Of a stretch of DNA of 64,000 nt, positions 36,982 to 46,155 are shown piece by piece. The translations under genes were made by a program, and so were the position numbers. Origin of the DNA: Anaeroglomus sp964550565 (lineage in GTDB: Bacteria; Planctomycetota; Phycisphaerae; Sedimentisphaerales; Anaerohalosphaeraceae); NCBI GenBank assembly GCA_964550565.1, contig CAZKAI010000002.1:1-64000 (forward strand), read 5' to 3'. Each line of letters starts with the position of its first letter. The first letter of the stretch is position 1. The notes below the pieces were generated by a model. The model searched no databases. It was not told the DNA's origin and saw only the letters and a list, made by a program, of their open reading frames with translations.

Positions 36982-38577
36982 ATGAAAAAGATTGTTATAG
37001 GATTACTGGGCCCCACCCTGGATCGGGGACTGAGGCCGGACCGTTGGAGTGCCTGGCGGCCTACCGTGTCTGTCTGTCAACACGAAGACCTGATGATTGA
37101 CCGCTTTGAGCTGCTTGTCGAGAAGAAATTCGAGCCGATTGCTCGCACCGTGATCGACGATATCCATCTGGTTTCACCGGAAACCCAGGTGGTTCCCCAC
37201 TTGATCCAATGGAAAGACCCCTGGGACTTTCAGGAGGTTTATGGTGTTTTGCAGGACTTTGCCAGGGGATACCATTTTGACCCAGACCATGAAGAGTACC
37301 TGATTCATATAACCACAGGAACCCACGTCGCTCAGATTTGCGAATTTTTATTAACGGAATCCCTTTACTTCCCCGGCAAGCTGCTGCAAACCAGTCCGCC
37401 CAAACGTAACATACCCGGTGATCCGGGCAGTTACCAGATTATCGATCTGGACCTGTCCAAATATGACCGCATTGCGATGCGATTCAAGCAGCAGATACGG
37501 GATGACATTTCATTCCTGAAATCGGGGATTCAAACACTTAATAAGCAGTTCAATGCCCTAATCGAGCGCATTGAACACGTTGCTTCCCGTACGACAGATC
37601 CTATTCTGCTGATGGGGCCCACCGGCGCCGGCAAGTCTCAACTGGCCAGACGTCTCTTTGAACTGAAGAAAACCCACCGTAAACTGAAAGGCCATTTTGT
37701 CGAGGTCAACTGTGCCACCATACGCGGCGATGCGGCGATGTCCACCTTGTTTGGGCATACCAAAGGTGCATTTACCGGCGCTGTGCAGGCCAGAGAAGGC
37801 CTGCTCAAAACTGCCGACGATGGGATTTTATTTCTGGATGAAATCGGCGAACTGGGGCTTGAAGAACAGGCGATGCTGCTGCGGGCCATCGAAGAAAAAC
37901 AATTCCTGCCGGTCGGGTCGGATAAGGAAGTCAGCAGTAATTTCCAATTGATTTGCGGAACCAACAGGAACTTGCAGGCCTGTGCGGCAAATGGGCAGTT
38001 TCGTGAGGATCTGCTGGCCAGAATCAATCTATGGACATTCCATCTGCCGGGACTCAAAGACCGGCCCGAAGATATTGAGCCCAATATTCAATATGAATTA
38101 GAGCGGTACGCCTCGAACACAGGCACCCATGTTCGCTTTAACAAAGAAGCTCGCCAGCGATTTATTTCGTTTGGGACTTCCGGACAAGCCCTGTGGAAAT
38201 CCAACTTCCGCGACCTGATTGGGGCCATCACCCGCATGGCCACCCTGGCACCGGGAGGACGAATCAGTGAAGCCAATGTCGAAGAAGAAATCCACAGACT
38301 GATGCAATTCTGGCAGCCGGCAGTCAAGGACGAGAATATTGAGCTTCTGGAGAAATGCCTCGGAAAAGAAAAACTTCTGCAGATCGATGAATTCGATAAA
38401 CCGCAACTGGCCCACGTGATTCGAATCTGTATCACGTCCAGAAGTTTATCCGAAGCAGGCCGCAGACTCTTCGATATTTCCCGGAATCAAAAATCCAGCC
38501 CGAATGATGCCGATCGACTGAGAAAATATCTGGCGCGATTCGACTTAACCTGGAAAAACCTTCAGGATATGGCGTAA
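36982..38577 (+). CDS. rtcR: RtcR, sigma54-dependent activator with CARF-like sensor domain
   Basis: Starting at ATG 36982 gives 531 residues, the usual RtcR length; the upstream in-frame ATG at 36922 lies inside the -35 box and is rejected. The N-terminal ~180 residues are the RtcR CARF-like domain (K-K-I-V-I-G-L-L-G-P-T-L-D, H-I-T-T-G-T-H-V-A-Q-I). The AAA+ domain has Walker A G-P-T-G-A-G-K-S (212-219), the sigma54-contacting loop G-A-F-T-G-A (262-267) and Walker B L-F-L-D-E. A C-terminal helix-turn-helix lies near 478-500. Known RtcR proteins bind 5' tRNA fragments ending in cyclic phosphate, oligomerise and switch on the repair operon. It is transcribed divergently from its target. Confidence 0.96.
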   Translation: MKKIVIGLLGPTLDRGLRPDRWSAWRPTVSVCQHEDLMIDRFELLVEKKFEPIARTVIDDIHLVSPETQVVPHLIQWKDPWDFQEVYGVLQDFARGYHFDPDHEEYLIHITTGTHVAQICEFLLTESLYFPGKLLQTSPPKRNIPGDPGSYQIIDLDLSKYDRIAMRFKQQIRDDISFLKSGIQTLNKQFNALIERIEHVASRTTDPILLMGPTGAGKSQLARRLFELKKTHRKLKGHFVEVNCATIRGDAAMSTLFGHTKGAFTGAVQAREGLLKTADDGILFLDEIGELGLEEQAMLLRAIEEKQFLPVGSDKEVSSNFQLICGTNRNLQACAANGQFREDLLARINLWTFHLPGLKDRPEDIEPNIQYELERYASNTGTHVRFNKEARQRFISFGTSGQALWKSNFRDLIGAITRMATLAPGGRISEANVEEEIHRLMQFWQPAVKDENIELLEKCLGKEKLLQIDEFDKPQLAHVIRICITSRSLSEAGRRLFDISRNQKSSPNDADRLRKYLARFDLTWKNLQDMA

Positions 38578-38672
38578 ATATCCACAGCCTGGACAAGATT
38601 CCTGAGTAGAACAAGAACTATCGTAAATGATTCGAGAGATTGATAATTCAAACCATTCAATCATCGAAAACA

Positions 38673-39680
38673 CTATTCCGCCTGAAGCTGTTGGCGGATC
38701 TCAGCTAAAATTGTCCCCATTGCCTTTTCGCGCGGGCCTTCCAGGTTTACGCCGGACGCCAGGGTATGTCCCCCGCCGCCGTATTTCTGGGCAATCTGCC
38801 GGACATCCACGCGTCCTTTACTCCGCAGCGAGCAGCGAAATCGGCCATCGGCCAATTCCACAAACAGCGTCGCCACTTCCACCGTCTGAATACGCTGACA
38901 CTCGTCAATCAGATTTTCCGTATCCGGCCCGGACGAGCCCGTCTCGTCAAAATCCCTGCGAAGGATAAACTGCGTGGCAATTTGTCCGCCTTCATGCAGT
39001 TCCAGATGTTCGAGCATCCGCGTCATCAATTTCAGCCGTGCCGGCGTAAAGCTCTGATACATCTTGCGATACACATCGTTGGGCCGCACCCCGGCCTCAA
39101 TCAGTTCCGCCGCGGTATGGTAAATCCGGCAATCCGCGTTGCCGTACTTGAACCAGCCGGTATCCGTCGAAATCGCGATAAAAATCGCCTCCGCAACCGC
39201 CGGCGTAATCGCCCAGCCGACCGACTTGAAGAAATCATAGACAATTTCCCCCGCCGCCGACGCCGAAGAATCAACCAGCTCCACAGTCCCCAAACCATCA
39301 CCGGTTACATGATGGTCTATGACCAGTATTGTCTTACCGCACTTTTTAATCCATTCTTCAAGACCTGGAAGCTGCACAAGACTATTCGTATCGACTATCA
39401 CAATCAGATCAATATCACGATAGTAATTGTCGAGTTCCTCTTTTTTAATGTCATTATTCAGGACCGCCACCCGCGTCTCAAACATCGACTCATACCAGCT
39501 TGCCAAAGGAGACAAAAACAGTCCCTCAACCTCTTTGCCAACCGCGGTGAGGCCCTCCATCATCGCCCGTACACAGCCGCAGGCATCGCCGTCCGGCCGG
39601 ATATGCGTCGTAATCAACACGCGTTTGGCTGCCATCAGGCAGGTCTGCGCTCTTTTATATTGTTCTTTCTGAATCGTCAT
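38673..39680 (-). CDS. nrnA: NrnA-type DHH/DHHA1 phosphoesterase (nano-RNase / pAp phosphatase)
   Basis: From ATG 39680 the product is 335 residues (an in-frame TTG at 39692 would add four). The DHH domain has T-T-H-I-R-P-D-G-D-A-C-G, V-D-T, V-I-D-H-H, and D-T-G-W-F-K-Y. The DHHA1 domain ends K-Y-G-G-G-G-H-T-L-A-S-G. NrnA enzymes degrade 2-5 nt RNAs from the end and dephosphorylate 3'-phosphoadenosine 5'-phosphate. Gene-symbol use is by family resemblance. It converges with rtcR (95 bases apart); an RNA-turnover enzyme beside an RNA-repair operon may be chance. Confidence 0.88.
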   Translation of the reverse strand: MTIQKEQYKRAQTCLMAAKRVLITTHIRPDGDACGCVRAMMEGLTAVGKEVEGLFLSPLASWYESMFETRVAVLNNDIKKEELDNYYRDIDLIVIVDTNSLVQLPGLEEWIKKCGKTILVIDHHVTGDGLGTVELVDSSASAAGEIVYDFFKSVGWAITPAVAEAIFIAISTDTGWFKYGNADCRIYHTAAELIEAGVRPNDVYRKMYQSFTPARLKLMTRMLEHLELHEGGQIATQFILRRDFDETGSSGPDTENLIDECQRIQTVEVATLFVELADGRFRCSLRSKGRVDVRQIAQKYGGGGHTLASGVNLEGPREKAMGTILAEIRQQLQAE

Positions 39681-40037
39681 AAGTATATCCAAATAAACAG
39701 ATTATAAAATATATAGAATCTGCCCCCCGAATGCAAGGAACAAAACAGCAGCAACCGAAAATACAGGCGGCAATGAAGTCCATCGCCTGGAATACAAGAT
39801 GTCTCCACCATGTAATTGTTGAAACACTGACATTCACCACCCTTTTAATAACCATAAGTCTATAATACACAGATACTTATACATTATACAGCCGCCACCC
39901 GCAAACAAATTACAAAAAAAATAGCCAAAATCACTTGCAAAATTCATCTAAATCACTATAGTAATGGGTCTTTCGTTGAGAAAGAAAGGTGCGGATAATC
40001 CAGCAATACCCTGCTGAATCGAAAACAGGAGTCAGAT
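39681..40037. other. Divergent intergenic region between nrnA and rpmB
   Basis: AT-rich spacer with a plus-strand promoter for rpmB (listed separately). An A+T tract upstream of nrnA contains no convincing promoter pair. The rpmB leader of about 70 nt has an AGGAG site before ATG 40038. No RNA gene was recognised. Confidence 0.5.
39935..39962 (+). promoter_or_regulatory. Sigma70-type promoter of rpmB
   Basis: TTGCAA (39935-39940), 16 bases, TATAGT (39957-39962). The predicted start near 39969 leaves a leader of about 70 nt. Confidence 0.55.
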
Positions 40038-40304
40038 ATGTCAAGAGTATGCGTATTTACAGGTAAGAAAACAACGTTCGGACGGAGCATTGCCCGTCGC
40101 GGTAAAGCCAAGTATCTCGGCGGCGTCGGTCGCAAGATTACCGGCATCACCAAACGGAAATTCAAGGCTAACGTACAGACAGTCCGTGCCGTCATCAATG
40201 GCAAGGTCACCCGCATTCGGGCCTCGGCCAAGGCAATCAAGATGGGTCTGGTCGTCAAGCCCCCCAAGCGGAACTATAAACCTGCCGCCAAAGCCGCTGA
40301 GTAA
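40038..40304 (+). CDS. rpmB: Large-subunit ribosomal protein bL28
   Basis: The 88-residue basic protein begins M-S-R-V-C-V-F-T-G-K-K-T-T-F-G and continues with N-V-Q-T-V-R-A-V-I-N-G-K-V-T-R-I-R-A-S-A-K-A-I-K, the bL28 fold. It has one N-terminal cysteine rather than a zinc-binding set. It is a single-gene unit with its own promoter and terminator. Confidence 0.97.
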   Translation: MSRVCVFTGKKTTFGRSIARRGKAKYLGGVGRKITGITKRKFKANVQTVRAVINGKVTRIRASAKAIKMGLVVKPPKRNYKPAAKAAE

Positions 40305-40331
40305 GCTCAGCGTTCTGTTGATTATTGATAA

Positions 40332-40362
40332 GGCAAGACGCCCAAACGTCTTGCCTTTTTTA
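40332..40362 (+). terminator. Rho-independent terminator of rpmB
   Basis: Nine-pair stem GGCAAGACG / CGTCTTGCC, six-base loop, followed by TTTTTTT. It lies 27 bases after the rpmB stop. Confidence 0.9.
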
Positions 40363-40420
40363 TTGGTTATCCCCTGCCCAAACCACCCGCAATAGGATAA
40401 TTCAGGCTTTGGATTGGACC

Positions 40421-43400
40421 TCACTGCCCCGGGTCAGGCTGCTCATCATACCAATTGGCCGGGTCATTAGAATATAATAGCCCCGCGTCGGTTGCAGAAG
40501 GATACTTATGCTGCAGGCTGGTTCCTGTTCCATCGGCACCCGTCGGCCAGGGTTCAACATCATTATACTCCACCGAATCCACGCGGATATAATACCGGTC
40601 CTTCTGCCATTCCTTGTCTGCGGGGCGAGATAAAGTCACCCGCTCCCCATCATTGTTCAGCTTGCTGTCATTTTCAAACGGCCCCAGCACCTGGACATCC
40701 AATGCCCCATACCAGGCCGCAAAATCAGCGGGATTTTCGGCCACAACCACATACCCTCCTGCCGGTATCGTGGTATTCAGGGGGAAAGTAAAGTCAATCC
40801 CATTGGTAAATCGCCAGGGTACCAGTTCTAAAGTGACGTTCTGCGGATCTGCACTGAGCTGGGTGCTGACCCAATCCTGCAGAACCAGCGGCTGGTCCGT
40901 CCGATTATGCAGCTCAATAAATTCCCCACCGCCGTTGGTCGAACCGGGCCGATACATAATCTCTGATATAATCACCGGGCCGACAAGAGGGCCGCTGTTG
41001 GGCTGATTTTCAGTACTTGCGGCCATCAGGACAAAATCATAGCCGCCCGACAGGCTGGCTTTCTCGTAGCGTCCAAACGATACCCCGGTTTCTGAGGCCC
41101 CAAAGTCTTCGACGGCTACATACCCGGTCAATACCCCCTCAGCAGCGCTTTGAAGATGCACCAGTTCTCCTCCCTCACTAAGGCTGAACGGCACATGACG
41201 GATTCCCGGCCCCGTGGCGGACGGGCCAAAATGAGTATCCTCATAGAACACGATATAGTCGTGATCTCCCAGGATCGTCCCTTCTTCAATCTGGTATTTG
41301 GTTCGATTGGCCTCGCTGTCATCATCAGACAGGTACCAGCCGCCAATATGGATGGGCATATCCGTGGTGTTATATAATTCGATCCAGTCCGGGCTATTGG
41401 CATGCGAATGTGCCAGAACCTCGTTGATGACAATGCTGCCCGGAGGCGGCAGGATGTTGCTGTCGTCATAGCCCGGCGAACCGCCTGCCATCGCGCTGGG
41501 GCGCCAGCCAGCTTTGCTGTTCCACAGGTTCATATCCGGATCGTATGGATTCCGAATTGTCAGGGAAAATCCTTCCCCGTCCGTTACCGGATACCAGCTA
41601 TCTTTAAAATCAAACCCCTGAATCGTACTGCCCAGGGCATCCAGCAGACTTAGCTTTTCCCCGGTATTATCCAGAGAGCCGGAATACTCGGCCGCAATGG
41701 TGCCGGTAAAGTCCGGATAACGCTGGCGGAATTGCTGTTCATCCCTGACCAGGACAATATACTGGCCGGCAGCTACATCGACAGGGGCAAACTGGACATT
41801 AATCCCCTGGTCGAACCGTACCAGATTCAGATTGATGGATTCCGCCCCGATATTAAGCAGTTCGATAAACTCCTCATTCGGCTCCGACGGGTGATACATC
41901 AATTCGGTGATGCGAAGATTTTCCCTGACCGGCCCTACTGCAAACACGACCTCATGCAATGCCGACCAGACGCTGTCATTTCGAATCCGGGCCTTTACAG
42001 GAGTACTATGCAGCAAGGGAACCGCACCCGTATACACCCTGGCTGTTGGTGCAACATCGGGTGGAATGGTGTTATCTACGCCGGCGACCAGTTCAGCAGA
42101 GATGATAAAATCGGTGCTCGTTGTGGTAGCGTTGATGCCCAGGAATGCAAGGACGTTTTGGCCGTCCTTAATTTTGCCAAGGTGCTGGGTCACGGTGAAT
42201 TCCTCGAAAGCCGCGGTTTCATGAGAAGTCGCAGCCCATGGATTTTCAGTAACCCCGGGGCTTCTGGCAATTTCCTGGCCGTTGAGATAGGCAGCAAAAC
42301 CATCGTCATACCGCATCCGCAGCTTCAGGAAAGACACTCCGGCCAGGTCCGCAGTATCTGCTGTAAAGGGAATGCGAATATAGGCATATTTGGCCGTATT
42401 CAACATCTGGCTCTTGACATTATAGCTGATCCAGGGAAGGTAATCGGAATCGGTATCGTAACCAACACCTCCGGTTTTGCCGTCCACATAAACACCATGC
42501 GTCCAGCTTGAATCATCAAAAGGCTCGCTGCCGCCAGACCATGCAGAATCCGGGGCTTGTCCAATCCAGACGGTTTTGGGATTGGACTCAGGAACCAATA
42601 CGATGTTTGAACCCGGCAGCGAGGTTCCCGGCACACGGGGATCATTGCCGTCCACGGTGTAGTAGATCGTCCCCGCACCGTTGGGATTGTTCATGGCCAA
42701 TGTATCTGTCGAAGCGATAGTGCCGCCATGCCGGACAATTCCATTGATCAGAAACACCGGCGGGTCGATAGCCGGATAAAGATCGTTGGCACGGAGAAGA
42801 TTAATCAGGGCGTAAGCGTTGCCGGTATTGTGTATGTCGGGGATATAGTGATTGATCACATTATCCCGCTCGATAACCCAGGAGTCTTCGCGGGTGAAGT
42901 AATAATCGGGTCCGTGAGGCGCGGCGGGATAATTCTGGTGATTGTAATTGTCCAGAGGACTGGGCTGTTCGATGACATTGCCGTAGGGTGTTTTCATCTG
43001 GGTATCCCCCCAGCGGGCACTTTCGGCGACAATCGCTTTATCGATCCTGTTGGCCAGTCCCAGAAAGCGTTCCTGAGACGCAGACTGACTCAGGGCGCCG
43101 TCATAAAAGCAATGCCGGAAAACCCGGTCGGCAAACAGCAGGCGGAATTCATCGCTGGTACGCATTTTCTGAAACAGGGTACCGACTCCGCCGGTGCTGT
43201 TGATACGTTGGGCGGCACGTCCATGGTAATCCAGAACGATTTCCTGGTCCCAGACAAAGAAGCGGAACCTTCCATCTCCGCTGACGGGATTGGCTGCGGC
43301 ATACCCATTATGCTGCGGCCAGTCTTCGGCGTCGGCATAAAGATGCAGCAGGATATAATCCGCCAAATTCTCCACATCGAGATAGTTCTGCATCTGGGTA

Positions 43401-46051
43401 TACCCAGCCGCCGTCGATGGATCGATGGACATCATCGTATTCCATCGCGCCGGCGGCGTGGCGAAGTCTTCATTGATCTGCCAGTCGTCGTCATGGCCGC
43501 CCAGATGGTCGGCAAAGAAATCCGGGGCAAGCCGTTCGGCAAGATTATACATGCCGAAATAGAGTCCATTGACATAAAGATGGACAAACGAACCGGTGCT
43601 TGAGGGCTGCCCCATATCCGTGAGGCTCTGTTTCATCCAGAAATCCCGGATATACATGGAATCATTGGGGCGATAACGAGTGGGTGCCCAGGATACCAGC
43701 CCCCACGAATCGGTGAAACAAGCCCTTAACACAAGCTGATTAAATTCCTCTACGTCCGATTCGGGAAACAACGCATAATTCAGTTTGGAAGAGCCGTATA
43801 ACGAGGTAAATGTCAGCCGAAGGGAATGTTTCTGCATCCGGGCGGGACGGCGGCTGGCATTGCCGTGAACTTCTATCTTGCAGTCCTCCTGAAAACCATC
43901 GGCGCCATCGGGGAGGATATACTCCACCGAGCACTTGCGTTCCCAGCGATCCAGCGGATTGGCATAGATGCCGCTGGTATCGCTGATAAACTCATCCGGC
44001 TTCATAGAAATAGAGACGGTGGGAATATCAAGCAGGGCCTCCTGTACCGAATAGCCGGGCAGAGTGCTCTGGACAACACGCGGGTCCATTTCGTAATCGG
44101 CCGGCACAATCGCGCCGGCATCGGAACTGTAGCCCCAGTCAGCAGGCCAGCCGGACGGATTGGACGGCTGACCGGCAACATCGTCCACGAAGATATAGGT
44201 ATGCGTGGTCACGCGCGAGGGATGATAGCCGGGTTTAAAAGCAACGGAACGAACCGTGGTGGTTGTCGTGATGAGCACAGGAGTATTTGGATCATATCGT
44301 AATCCATTCTGCTCATCGGGTTCGGAACCATCGAGGGTAAAATGAATCACGGCGCCGGGTGTGTCACTGATAATCTGCAAATCAAACGGCTGCGTGTAAA
44401 ATCCTCTTTTATAATTGTGTGAAGTCTTGTCTGCAAATCCCGCAAACGCCTGCTGGTTGACGGCGCCGGGGGTCGGCAAGGCAAAATAGTGAGGTGTACT
44501 GAACCACATACCGTAAGAAATGTCCGTCTCCTGAACCGGATAGCCAGGCCGGTAGTCATGTGCGATACGCCCATTGGGCGATACCAGAGCCAGATACTCG
44601 CCGGCCCGCTCGAGGGCAAAGCTGGTATGCAGATAGCCATTTGCATCCACATAGTTATCGGTAGGCTGGTCGGAAGCAAAAACCACCATATAGTGCCCGC
44701 CGTTAAGCACCGTTTGCGGCGGAAAAGGCCACTTCTTTAGATTATCCGGGTCATCGGTCAGATACCAGCCGGCCAGCGAGACCGGTTCGGTGTCGGGGTT
44801 GAATAATTCAATCCAGTCGGAACGGTTACCGTCTCCGTCAAGAAAAGACTGATAATTGGAGGCAGCAAATTCATTGATTACTACTCTGACGTCGTCAATC
44901 AGCCAGTTCCCGGACAGCATTGCAAAATCATTTTCCCCAACATGGCCGCTGACATCCAGGTCGGCACAGAATTCCTGTTGTAGACAATCAGGGGTACTAA
45001 GCCATTGATCTGCAAAAATCTGCAGGTCTTCAAGGCCCACCCATCCATCGCCGTTGATGTCGCCATACAGCGGCTCCGGGACATGAATAATTATGGAATG
45101 CTCGGAAATCTTTGCATCCGCTGGACCGCCGACCCAGGGACCGTCTGAAACCTGAACTTTCAGTTCATACGTTCCCGGCAAAGTAAATACCGCGGTGATG
45201 TCTTCAACATTGGCCGAGGTCGGGAAAATGGTAATTGGGGCCGGGCCGCTGGTCTGAACCCATTGATAGACCAGTCCGTATGGGTCGCCCACAGACGGAT
45301 TTGCCGGGTCACATCCTTCCTCATAGGGCCTGCCGTCATCGGTGACGGTAATATCCATAAGTACCGACTTATTGACCTGGGTCATCATCGTATCGGGGGC
45401 CTGAATCTGGGGAGCCGCATTATAGCAGGAATCTTGAATTTCAAGAATCAGTGCGTTAATAAAGCAATAATGCGACTGGCCCGGTGCCTGATTGGCCCCT
45501 TTGACGCCTTGCAGCAGTATCCGGCCCTGAGCATCGCTGACGGCCAGACCGGAATATCTGCAGTCCTGTGCCGAAGCGGGTGCGACGGCTCCATCAAACA
45601 GGGTTTCAAACAACGGCTGCCCATTGGCAGTCCATACGGCATGACGGGGTGTATTACTGTCTGTATCGTAGGAATAGAAAATGACTGTATATGTCGTGTT
45701 TGCCTGAAGGCCGGAAATATGAATTTGAACATCGGAACTGCTGCCGAAAATAAAGTCACGTAAAACTTGTTCATACGCCATACCGGTTGGATCGGTTCGG
45801 CGCCGGTCATCTAGTGTTCCTTCAAACAGGACGGTCACTCCATTGATCGTCGCGGGATTGCCGGCCAGACTAAACGCAGTAAAATCCTGCTCCGTCTGGG
45901 CGGCCGAATTCTCCAGACGATCATTAATATCCAGGGCCAATATCGTCTCCTGGGCCCAAAGGGGGTGTGGACACAGTATTGCAGCAAATCCTGCAATCAA
46001 CATAGGCAGGAAAGTATTCACAAGGTGTCGTTTATAGGCCGTTGTTTTCAC
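40421..46051 (-). CDS. Giant secreted CotH-kinase / lamin-tail-domain protein with dockerin-like module
   Basis: The 1876-residue protein has a signal peptide (about 1-33, ending L-W-A-Q). In order: an N-terminal domain shared with the next gene (about 37-205; R-R-R-T-D-P-T-G, R-D-F-I-F-G-S-S-S-D-V), a PKD-like domain (210-325), and a dockerin-like pair (G-D-I-N-G-D-G-W-V-G-L-E-D-L-Q, about 330-385). A lamin-tail domain follows (390-520), then a chitobiase-C-like repeat (T-L-D-G-S-E-P), a CotH-kinase region (about 670-1080), a second such repeat (T-V-D-G-N-D-P), and three more lamin-tail domains. Proteins of this layout are common in planctomycetes and probably act at the cell surface; their substrates are unknown. 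CotH in Bacillus phosphorylates spore-coat protein. Confidence 0.85.
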   Translation of the reverse strand: MKTTAYKRHLVNTFLPMLIAGFAAILCPHPLWAQETILALDINDRLENSAAQTEQDFTAFSLAGNPATINGVTVLFEGTLDDRRRTDPTGMAYEQVLRDFIFGSSSDVQIHISGLQANTTYTVIFYSYDTDSNTPRHAVWTANGQPLFETLFDGAVAPASAQDCRYSGLAVSDAQGRILLQGVKGANQAPGQSHYCFINALILEIQDSCYNAAPQIQAPDTMMTQVNKSVLMDITVTDDGRPYEEGCDPANPSVGDPYGLVYQWVQTSGPAPITIFPTSANVEDITAVFTLPGTYELKVQVSDGPWVGGPADAKISEHSIIIHVPEPLYGDINGDGWVGLEDLQIFADQWLSTPDCLQQEFCADLDVSGHVGENDFAMLSGNWLIDDVRVVINEFAASNYQSFLDGDGNRSDWIELFNPDTEPVSLAGWYLTDDPDNLKKWPFPPQTVLNGGHYMVVFASDQPTDNYVDANGYLHTSFALERAGEYLALVSPNGRIAHDYRPGYPVQETDISYGMWFSTPHYFALPTPGAVNQQAFAGFADKTSHNYKRGFYTQPFDLQIISDTPGAVIHFTLDGSEPDEQNGLRYDPNTPVLITTTTTVRSVAFKPGYHPSRVTTHTYIFVDDVAGQPSNPSGWPADWGYSSDAGAIVPADYEMDPRVVQSTLPGYSVQEALLDIPTVSISMKPDEFISDTSGIYANPLDRWERKCSVEYILPDGADGFQEDCKIEVHGNASRRPARMQKHSLRLTFTSLYGSSKLNYALFPESDVEEFNQLVLRACFTDSWGLVSWAPTRYRPNDSMYIRDFWMKQSLTDMGQPSSTGSFVHLYVNGLYFGMYNLAERLAPDFFADHLGGHDDDWQINEDFATPPARWNTMMSIDPSTAAGYTQMQNYLDVENLADYILLHLYADAEDWPQHNGYAAANPVSGDGRFRFFVWDQEIVLDYHGRAAQRINSTGGVGTLFQKMRTSDEFRLLFADRVFRHCFYDGALSQSASQERFLGLANRIDKAIVAESARWGDTQMKTPYGNVIEQPSPLDNYNHQNYPAAPHGPDYYFTREDSWVIERDNVINHYIPDIHNTGNAYALINLLRANDLYPAIDPPVFLINGIVRHGGTIASTDTLAMNNPNGAGTIYYTVDGNDPRVPGTSLPGSNIVLVPESNPKTVWIGQAPDSAWSGGSEPFDDSSWTHGVYVDGKTGGVGYDTDSDYLPWISYNVKSQMLNTAKYAYIRIPFTADTADLAGVSFLKLRMRYDDGFAAYLNGQEIARSPGVTENPWAATSHETAAFEEFTVTQHLGKIKDGQNVLAFLGINATTTSTDFIISAELVAGVDNTIPPDVAPTARVYTGAVPLLHSTPVKARIRNDSVWSALHEVVFAVGPVRENLRITELMYHPSEPNEEFIELLNIGAESINLNLVRFDQGINVQFAPVDVAAGQYIVLVRDEQQFRQRYPDFTGTIAAEYSGSLDNTGEKLSLLDALGSTIQGFDFKDSWYPVTDGEGFSLTIRNPYDPDMNLWNSKAGWRPSAMAGGSPGYDDSNILPPPGSIVINEVLAHSHANSPDWIELYNTTDMPIHIGGWYLSDDDSEANRTKYQIEEGTILGDHDYIVFYEDTHFGPSATGPGIRHVPFSLSEGGELVHLQSAAEGVLTGYVAVEDFGASETGVSFGRYEKASLSGGYDFVLMAASTENQPNSGPLVGPVIISEIMYRPGSTNGGGEFIELHNRTDQPLVLQDWVSTQLSADPQNVTLELVPWRFTNGIDFTFPLNTTIPAGGYVVVAENPADFAAWYGALDVQVLGPFENDSKLNNDGERVTLSRPADKEWQKDRYYIRVDSVEYNDVEPWPTGADGTGTSLQHKYPSATDAGLLYSNDPANWYDEQPDPGQ

Positions 46052-46087
46052 TTGTCACCCCAAAAATCTGCAGTTTCAGTCAGTCAA

Positions 46088-46130
46088 GATAAAAAGTCCG
46101 GACGCAACTGAGAGGGTATTGCGTCCGGAC
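46088..46130 (-). terminator. Rho-independent terminator of the LamG-protein gene
   Basis: Perfect 12-pair stem (GTCCGGACGCAA / TTGCGTCCGGAC, 11-base loop) followed on the minus strand by TTTTTATC. It separates the two large secreted-protein genes into different transcription units, or attenuates read-through. Confidence 0.85.
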
Positions 46131-46155
46131 GCAAGTTTGTTACCAAGTCACAAAA

